Shown: positions 59,223 through 64,000 of the stretch, one piece after another
Layout: each line of letters starts with the position of its first letter
How positions within the stretch are numbered: the stretch's first letter is position 1
Source: Novosphingobium kaempferiae
GTDB lineage: Bacteria > Pseudomonadota > Alphaproteobacteria > Sphingomonadales > Sphingomonadaceae
Direction of reading: 5' to 3'
Assembly (NCBI RefSeq): GCF_021227995.1
Contig: NZ_CP089301.1
Span: forward strand, 2,170,001-2,234,000
DNA: 64,000 nt
Notes under the pieces: model-generated
Database searches by the model: none
Told to the model about the DNA's origin: nothing
What the model saw: the letters and a program-made list of their open reading frames with translations, nothing else
Translations under genes and position numbers: made by a program

Positions 59223-60323
59223 TCAGCCGGCCAGAGCCACCTTCGCGGCTTCCTTGCCCGCATCGCGCTCGGCCACTTTCGCCCGCACCAGCGGGATCAG
59301 CTCGCGGCCGTAGTCGATGGCATCCGCCAGCGGTTCGAAGCCGCGGATCAGGAAGTGATCGATGCCGATGTCGTAGTATTCGAGCAGCGCGGCGGCGACC
59401 TGCTCGGGCGTGCCGACGAGACCGGTCGAATTGCCCTGCGCACCGGTGAGGGCCGCCACGCCGGTCCACAGGCGGGTGTCACGGCGGGTCGATGTCGCCG
59501 TCTCCAGGAGGCGCAGCGATCCGGCGTTGGGCGGGCGATGGCCGGAGGTCGGCAGGCCCGCCGCTTCGCGATTGGCGCGCACCTGTTCGACGATGGCGTC
59601 GGCCTTCTTCCACGCGGCTTCTTCCGTGTCGGCGATCACCGGGCGCAGTGAAAGCGAGAAACCGGGGTTACGGCCGTGCTGCGCGGCGGCGTGACGGACG
59701 GTGCGCACGGCCTCGCCCACCTGCTCCAGCGTCTCGCCCCAGAGTGCGTAGACGTCGGCATGACGGCCCGCGACCTCGATCGCCTCTGGCGAGGAACCAC
59801 CGAAGAACACCGGGAGATTGTCCGGCTTGATCGCACTGAATGCGCCGCGCGCCTGATAGAAGCGGCCGGAATGGTCGAAGGGCTGAGCTGCGGTCCATTC
59901 GCTGCGCAGGATGTCGAGGTATTCGTCGGTCCGCGCGTAGCGCTCGGCCTTGGTGGTGCCGACGTCGCCGTCGCGCGCCATTTCCTCGTCCGCGCCGCCG
60001 GTGATGATGTGGACCGCGACGCGCCCGCCCGAAAGCTGGTCGAGCGTCGCCAATTGCCGCGCCGCCAGCGTCGGCTGCGTGAAGCCGGGACGATGCGCGA
60101 CGAGGAAGCCGAGCTTCGAGGTGATCGCCGCCGCATGCGCCGCGACGATCTGGCTTTCCGGTGAGGCCGAGCCGAACGGGATGAGCACGCGGTCGAACCC
60201 GCCCTTCTCCTGCTCGCGCGCGGCGGCGTCCACGTAGTCACGGTCGAGCACGCGCGTGCGCACGGCGTTGTGGATCTCGGACGTATCGTTGAAGCCGATG
60301 TAGCCGATGAACTTGACGGTCAT
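59223..60323 (-). CDS. ssuD: SsuD-like alkanesulfonate monooxygenase (LLM class)
   Basis: 366 residues from ATG 60323. SsuD-branch luciferase-fold enzyme: KFIGYIGFNDTSEIHN, FDRVLIPFGSASPESQIVAAH, LARRQLATLDQLSGGRVAVHIITGG-like segment, GDVGTTKAERYARTDEYLDIL and LVGTPEQVAAALLEYYDIGIDHFLIRGFEPLADAIDYG. In the family FMNH2 and O2 convert an alkanesulfonate to aldehyde plus sulfite. It lies directly after the rhodanese gene (20 bp). The sulfonate accepted cannot be predicted. Confidence 0.9.
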   Translation of the reverse strand: MTVKFIGYIGFNDTSEIHNAVRTRVLDRDYVDAAAREQEKGGFDRVLIPFGSASPESQIVAAHAAAITSKLGFLVAHRPGFTQPTLAARQLATLDQLSGGRVAVHIITGGADEEMARDGDVGTTKAERYARTDEYLDILRSEWTAAQPFDHSGRFYQARGAFSAIKPDNLPVFFGGSSPEAIEVAGRHADVYALWGETLEQVGEAVRTVRHAAAQHGRNPGFSLSLRPVIADTEEAAWKKADAIVEQVRANREAAGLPTSGHRPPNAGSLRLLETATSTRRDTRLWTGVAALTGAQGNSTGLVGTPEQVAAALLEYYDIGIDHFLIRGFEPLADAIDYGRELIPLVRAKVAERDAGKEAAKVALAG

Positions 60324-60343
60324 TGCGGTAAACTCCGGTTGGA

Positions 60344-61570
60344 TCAGATGACGAAGAAGCCGTGGGTGCCGTCGCGCGCCAGTTGGGCGACGAGGCCGTA
60401 TTCCCAGTCGAGGTAAGCCTGCATGGCGGCCCGGGGATTGTCGGTACCCTCGTAAGGGCGCTTGTAGCGGCCCTCGGGACCGCGCGGCGCAGGCGCGCCG
60501 TCCGGTCCGGTTTCCAGCATGCCGCCGAAGTCGGCGTCCAGAACAAGCACTTCCCAGCCCAACTGTGCCAGCCACGATGCGGTCATGTCGGCACGCGGGC
60601 CGAGATCGTCGGCAAGGACGATGCGCGCGCCACGAATGGGGGCGAAGTGGTCGGTCTCCTGCACCAGCTGGCCGCCGGGGGCATTACGGAAGCCCGGGAG
60701 ATGCCCGGCGGCGTAGGCAGCCGGCTGGCGCACGTCGAAGCGATAGAGGGTGCGGTGGGCCTCTCCTTCGATCTCGGCCAGTTGCGCGGCGTCGATCCGG
60801 CGTACACCCGCGCGATAGGCGACTTCGCGGGCACGGAGCCGCGCCTTGTCGATATCGCCGCCAACGTCGACGCTTTCCTGCCGTCCGTGCTCGAGTTCCT
60901 GCCCAGCCAGCGTCCACCCGATCGTGCCGTTGCGCAAGGCGAAGACGCGGTTGGGCAGGCCCGCATTGATGAGCGACTGCGCGCCGATCAGGCTACGGGT
61001 ACGACCGGCGCAGTTTACGATGATCGTGGTGTCCGGGTCCGGCGCGGCGACCGGCGCGCGCAGTACCAGCTCCGCACCCGGCACGCTGCGGCCGCCGGGA
61101 ATGCTCATCGTCGCGTATTCATCGAAGCGGCGCGCATCGAGGATGGCGATATCCGCCTTCTCGTCGATCAGCGCCTGCACGTCCTCCGCGGGGAGCGAGG
61201 GCGTGCCGCGCCGGTGCTCGACGAGTTCGCCGAACGCCTTGGAATAGGAATTGACGTCCTCGAACAGTTCGTAGCCCGCATCGCGCCAGCCCTGGAGCCC
61301 GCCTTCGAGAAGATCGACATCGGTGAAGCCGAGCCCGCGCAGTTCCTCGACGGCGAACGGAGCGAGGCCCTCGCCGTCATCGTAGACGACGACCTGAACG
61401 GCCTTGCGGGGAAGCCGCCACTCGGCCTCGGCAGCGATGCGGGCCAGCGGAATCTGCGCGGCGAACAGCGGGTGCCCCTGCGCGAAGGGATGCTCGTCGC
61501 GCACGTCGATGATCGCGATCTCGCGGCGGGACAGGAGGGCGCTGCGGACCTGAGCGGGTAAGACTGTCAT
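60344..61570 (-). CDS. Triple-domain rhodanese (sulfurtransferase)
   Basis: 408 residues with three rhodanese-like domains: about 5-105, 125-235 and 258-360, plus a C-terminal tail with YKRPYEGTDNPRAAMQAYLDWEYGL. Only the middle domain keeps the catalytic cysteine loop (Cys187 in NCAGRTRS). The first has YDDGEG and the third LADDLG where the cysteine should be, so these two are structural or regulatory. Rhodaneses move sulfane sulfur from thiosulfate or persulfides to acceptors. Between the thiol dioxygenase and SsuD-like genes, overlapping the former by four bases. Its place in a desulfonation operon suggests handling of sulfur that is not yet oxidised. Confidence 0.9.
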   Translation of the reverse strand: MTVLPAQVRSALLSRREIAIIDVRDEHPFAQGHPLFAAQIPLARIAAEAEWRLPRKAVQVVVYDDGEGLAPFAVEELRGLGFTDVDLLEGGLQGWRDAGYELFEDVNSYSKAFGELVEHRRGTPSLPAEDVQALIDEKADIAILDARRFDEYATMSIPGGRSVPGAELVLRAPVAAPDPDTTIIVNCAGRTRSLIGAQSLINAGLPNRVFALRNGTIGWTLAGQELEHGRQESVDVGGDIDKARLRAREVAYRAGVRRIDAAQLAEIEGEAHRTLYRFDVRQPAAYAAGHLPGFRNAPGGQLVQETDHFAPIRGARIVLADDLGPRADMTASWLAQLGWEVLVLDADFGGMLETGPDGAPAPRGPEGRYKRPYEGTDNPRAAMQAYLDWEYGLVAQLARDGTHGFFVI

Positions 61571-62187
61571 GCTTTCCTCGAAAGATCCCAGAGGTTGGGA
61601 AGCGTGGTGTTGGCGTAGCCGGAGATGAACGGGCGTTCCTCGCCCGAGGCACGGTAGGTCGCGCGCTCCACGGCGCCGATGTTGCCGCCGTAGATGTGGA
61701 TCGAGATCGATGTGCGATCGGCAAAGGCGTTCTCGACGCGGTGGATGTCGCCCTCGCGCGGGTCGATCGGCTCGACTTCGGCTTCGAGCAGGTCGCGGGT
61801 TGCCCCATGCTGGACGAGCGCGCCGTCGTGCTCGCGATGGCGGAAACTCTGAACCTTCTCCGCGCCACGCAGGACGCCGACGAGACCCCAGACGCGGTGA
61901 TCGTGGATCGGCGTCGCCTGCCCCGGCCCCCAGACGAATGACACGACGCTGAAACGCTCGGCGCTGTCGCAGTGGAGCAGGTATTGCTGGTAGCGTTCCG
62001 GGTGGGGCTGCGCGTAATCGTCCGGCAGCCAGTCGTCACGTTCGACCAGACGGGCCAGCAGCGTGCCGCCGCGCTCCAGAATGGCACCGAGATCATCGGT
62101 CTCGTCCAGCAGTGCGGCGAAGTCGCCCACGAAGCGACGCAGCGGCGACAGGTCCGGCGTCACGGCGATCTGCGCGAAGGCGTTCAA
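61567..62187 (-). CDS. Cysteine-dioxygenase-family thiol dioxygenase
   Basis: 206 residues of the cupin-fold thiol dioxygenase family. Iron ligands: the two histidines of TPIHDHRVWG and a third in GDIHRVENAF, with SISIHIYGGNIG following, as in bacterial cysteine and 3-mercaptopropionate dioxygenases. The reaction adds O2 to a thiol to give a sulfinate. The start is TTG at 62187, overlapping the ABC ATPase stop as TTGA; no ATG lies in a better position. Translation therefore depends on the upstream gene. Substrate (cysteine, 3-mercaptopropionate or another thiol) is undecided. Confidence 0.88.
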   Translation of the reverse strand: MNAFAQIAVTPDLSPLRRFVGDFAALLDETDDLGAILERGGTLLARLVERDDWLPDDYAQPHPERYQQYLLHCDSAERFSVVSFVWGPGQATPIHDHRVWGLVGVLRGAEKVQSFRHREHDGALVQHGATRDLLEAEVEPIDPREGDIHRVENAFADRTSISIHIYGGNIGAVERATYRASGEERPFISGYANTTLPNLWDLSRKA

Positions 62188-62984
62188 GGCCGCGCTCCCG
62201 CATGGAGCGCGACGATCTCGCCCGCCGGACGCTCCTCGACGAGCCCGCCCAGCGCTTCGAGCAGGCGCTGCCGCAGCGGCGCGGCGATGGCGGTGCGTTC
62301 GGGGCCGCGCGGTGCGGCAATGCGCTCCTGCGCAACGATCCTGCCGCCATCGAGCAGCACCACGCGGTCGGCCAGCGCGATCGCCTCGTCGACGTCATGC
62401 GTCACCATCAGCACGGCGGGGCGATGACGGCGCCACAGCGACAGGACCAGTTCGTGCATCCTGAGGCGCGTCAGCGCGTCGAGCGCGGCGAAAGGCTCGT
62501 CCAGCAGAAGCAGTTGCGGTTCACGGACCAGCGCGCGGGCAAGGGCCACCCGCTGCGCCTCACCGCCCGAAAGCGTCAGCGGCCAGGCTTCGAGGCGATG
62601 GCCGAGGCCGACCTCCTGCAATGCCTCTTCGGCGCGCTCCCGCGCTTCCTTGCCCTTGAGGCCGAGCGCGACGTTGCGCCATACTTTCTTCCACGGCAGC
62701 AAGCGGGCATCCTGGAACACCACGGCGCGCGAGGACGGGATTTCCACGTCCTGCCCGCCTACCGGATCGAGCCCGGCCAGCGTGCGCAACAGCGTCGTCT
62801 TGCCCGAGCCAGAGCGGCCCAGCAGGATCACGAACTCGCCCTTGGCGATCTCGAGATCGAGGCCCGAAATGATCGTCGTATCGCCGAAGCGGCGGGTGAA
62901 ATCGCGCAAGCGCACCACGGTTTCCGCGGGAAAAACGAAGCTTGCGGGGGCGGGCGCGGTGAATTGGGTCAATCGAGCGTCCAT
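62184..62984 (-). CDS. ssuB: SsuB-like ABC transporter ATPase
   Basis: 266 residues from ATG 62984. Walker A GRSGSGKTTLL (about 54-64), Q-loop region VFQDARLLPW, signature LSGGEAQRVALARAL, Walker B LLLLDEPFAALD and the H-loop VTHDVDEAI. The closest layout is the nitrate/sulfonate/taurine importer ATPase SsuB/TauB, in which QDARLLPWKKV is characteristic. It powers the importer with SsuC and the lipoprotein at 55958. Located 26 bp after ssuC and coupled to the thiol dioxygenase gene by a TTGA overlap. Confidence 0.93.
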   Translation of the reverse strand: MDARLTQFTAPAPASFVFPAETVVRLRDFTRRFGDTTIISGLDLEIAKGEFVILLGRSGSGKTTLLRTLAGLDPVGGQDVEIPSSRAVVFQDARLLPWKKVWRNVALGLKGKEARERAEEALQEVGLGHRLEAWPLTLSGGEAQRVALARALVREPQLLLLDEPFAALDALTRLRMHELVLSLWRRHRPAVLMVTHDVDEAIALADRVVLLDGGRIVAQERIAAPRGPERTAIAAPLRQRLLEALGGLVEERPAGEIVALHAGARP

Positions 62985-63010
62985 GGGTCTGTCCTTCTCG
63001 AAAGGTCGGT

Positions 63011-63793
63011 TTACTGGGAGACGACGGCGGGCCGCCATGCGAGCGCGCGGCTCTCGATCGCGCGGACAAGGCCGTCCGCAAGGAGGCCGAGCCCGGCGTA
63101 GATCATCAGGCACACGAGGATGATGTCGGTGCGCATGAAGTCGCGGGCATTGTTGATGAGATAGCCCAGGCCCGCCGTCGCGTTGATCTGCTCGGCAACG
63201 ACCAGAACCAGCACTGAAACCGACAGAGAGTACCTCAAGCCGACCAGAAGCGACGGCAAGGCGCCTGGAAGCACCACATGCCACACCTGCGCCGCACGGC
63301 TGAGGCCAAGACTGCGCGCACTCTCCAGCAGGCGCACGTCGACGCCCCGGATGCCGCTGTAGAGGTTGAGGTAGACGGGGAAGATCGAGGCGAACGCGAT
63401 CAGGGCGATCTTGGGCGTCTCGCCGATGCCGAACCAGACGATGAACAGCGGCGTCAGCGCCAGCGTCGGGATCGTGCGCTTGATCTGCATGAGCGGATCG
63501 ACCGCGACCTCGCCCTGTCGTGAGAGACCCGCGACGAGCGCAAGCACCACGCCGGTCGTGACGCCGATGCCGAGCCCGGCGAGGACGCGCAGGAACGAGA
63601 CCAGCAGGTTGTCGGTCAGTTCGCCCGAGACGGTCATCGACCACAGCGTCGCGATCACCTGCGACGGCGCGGCCAACGTGCGCTCGGGGATCACGCCGAG
63701 GCGCGAGCCGGCTTCCAGCACCGCCAGCAGCAGCAGCGGCGAAAGCCAGCGCGCCGCGCCCAGCGAACGACTCAATTGCCTGAAACGGGACAT
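63011..63793 (-). CDS. ssuC: SsuC-like ABC transporter permease
   Basis: About 260 residues from ATG 63793 (MSRFRQLSRSLGAARW); ATG at 63808 is an alternative, giving MRGEG in front, and neither has a well-spaced ribosome-binding site. Six hydrophobic spans of the binding-protein-dependent permease type, with the cytoplasmic EAA-like loop LESARSLGLSRAAQVWHVVLPGALPSLLVGLRY (positions about 145-178) that docks to the ATPase. Family: SsuC/TauC/NitT permeases. First gene of the operon; its upstream region holds two candidate regulatory dyads. Confidence 0.9.
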   Translation of the reverse strand: MSRFRQLSRSLGAARWLSPLLLLAVLEAGSRLGVIPERTLAAPSQVIATLWSMTVSGELTDNLLVSFLRVLAGLGIGVTTGVVLALVAGLSRQGEVAVDPLMQIKRTIPTLALTPLFIVWFGIGETPKIALIAFASIFPVYLNLYSGIRGVDVRLLESARSLGLSRAAQVWHVVLPGALPSLLVGLRYSLSVSVLVLVVAEQINATAGLGYLINNARDFMRTDIILVCLMIYAGLGLLADGLVRAIESRALAWRPAVVSQ

Positions 63794-63836
63794 TCCTTCG
63801 CCTCTCATTGCCTGAGGCGAAGCTGGCATCATGCAG

Positions 63837-63853
63837 TCTACCAATTCAATTGA
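63837..63853. promoter_or_regulatory. Candidate sulfur-regulatory site upstream of organosulfur operon
   Basis: TCTACCAATTCAATTGA, related to the perfect dyad upstream of the TonB receptor (55508-55524). It contains the inner dyad CAATT-C-AATTG (63842-63852). Located 29-44 bp upstream of the possible ssuC starts. Confidence 0.42.
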
Positions 63854-63871
63854 GATTGTGCCGCAGACCTA

Positions 63872-63901
63872 TTTGCGCCGCTCATAACGACGCAGCGCAA
63901 A
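63872..63901. promoter_or_regulatory. Second dyad upstream of organosulfur operon
   Basis: Arms TTTGCGC and GCGCAAA with a 16-bp spacer, 64-79 bp upstream of the possible ssuC starts. It lies where an activator such as a LysR-type protein would bind. The remaining sequence to 64000 shows no gene I can support. Confidence 0.35.
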
Positions 63902-64000
63902 GCTCATGCACCGGCGGGATGTACGGAAAACCGGGCGAAATCCGTGGGCTGGTACAATGACCATACATCCGGACAGAAAACCTACGTCGGGATAAATCTC

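Noticed and set aside
63871..64000. Minus-strand frame entering from the right edge and ending in TAG at about 63869
   Set aside because: It gives about 43 residues ending ALRRYERRK without recognisable family and lies in a region with promoter-like dyads. It could be the end of a gene outside the window, but cannot be supported.

Overview
The window is a GC-rich stretch of a bacterial chromosome with dense gene packing and many ATGA start/stop overlaps. The mix of two TonB-dependent receptors, two Rieske oxygenases, ten short-chain dehydrogenases, acyl-CoA enzymes and short dispersed palindromic elements points to an alphaproteobacterium of the Sphingomonadales (Novosphingobium/Sphingobium type). 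That assignment rests on gene content and protein style only. I see no rRNA, tRNA, CRISPR array, insertion sequence or integrase.

Region 1 (1-27,240) is a catabolic block. It opens with the start of a 2-oxoacid dehydrogenase E1 alpha gene. Next comes an acyl-CoA-dehydrogenase / thiolase-like / OB-fold operon, divergent from a GMC oxidoreductase and a secreted M28 peptidase. Then follow a LuxR-type regulator, a second acyl-CoA dehydrogenase, a Rieske oxygenase-ThuA pair and a run of SDR and VOC genes. An EthD / TIM-barrel / Rieske cluster, an acyl-CoA synthetase, a bdcA-bdcR-like pair, more SDRs, an enoyl/alkenal-reductase-like MDR and a TonB-dependent receptor complete it. The likely theme is oxidation and ring or side-chain breakdown of a hydrophobic (terpenoid, steroid or aromatic) compound through CoA esters; the actual substrate cannot be read from the sequence.

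Region 2 (27,238-38,862) holds an 807-residue exported orphan and a signalling block: a receiver-kinase hybrid, a CheB lacking a receiver domain, CheR, and a CHASE3-GAF kinase carrying three receivers. These are followed by a DctB/DctD-like pair in which DctD lacks the GAFTGA loop. Divergent from it is dctA, with a porin downstream.

Region 3 (41,959-52,910) contains a GntR regulator divergent from an ALDH / CMD-like / beta-hydroxyacid dehydrogenase-like / SDR / SDR operon. It continues with cstA-ybdD, an OPT-family transporter and a nucleotidyltransferase-like gene.

Region 4 (52,911-63,808) is an organosulfur-scavenging locus read right to left: ABC permease, ATPase, thiol dioxygenase, triple-domain rhodanese, two flavin-dependent monooxygenases, a TauD-like dioxygenase, a lipoprotein binding protein, and then a TonB-dependent receptor. 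A related 17-bp sequence lies upstream of both the operon and the receptor. I regard this locus as the most interesting part of the window, because a thiol dioxygenase and a rhodanese sit inside a desulfonation operon.
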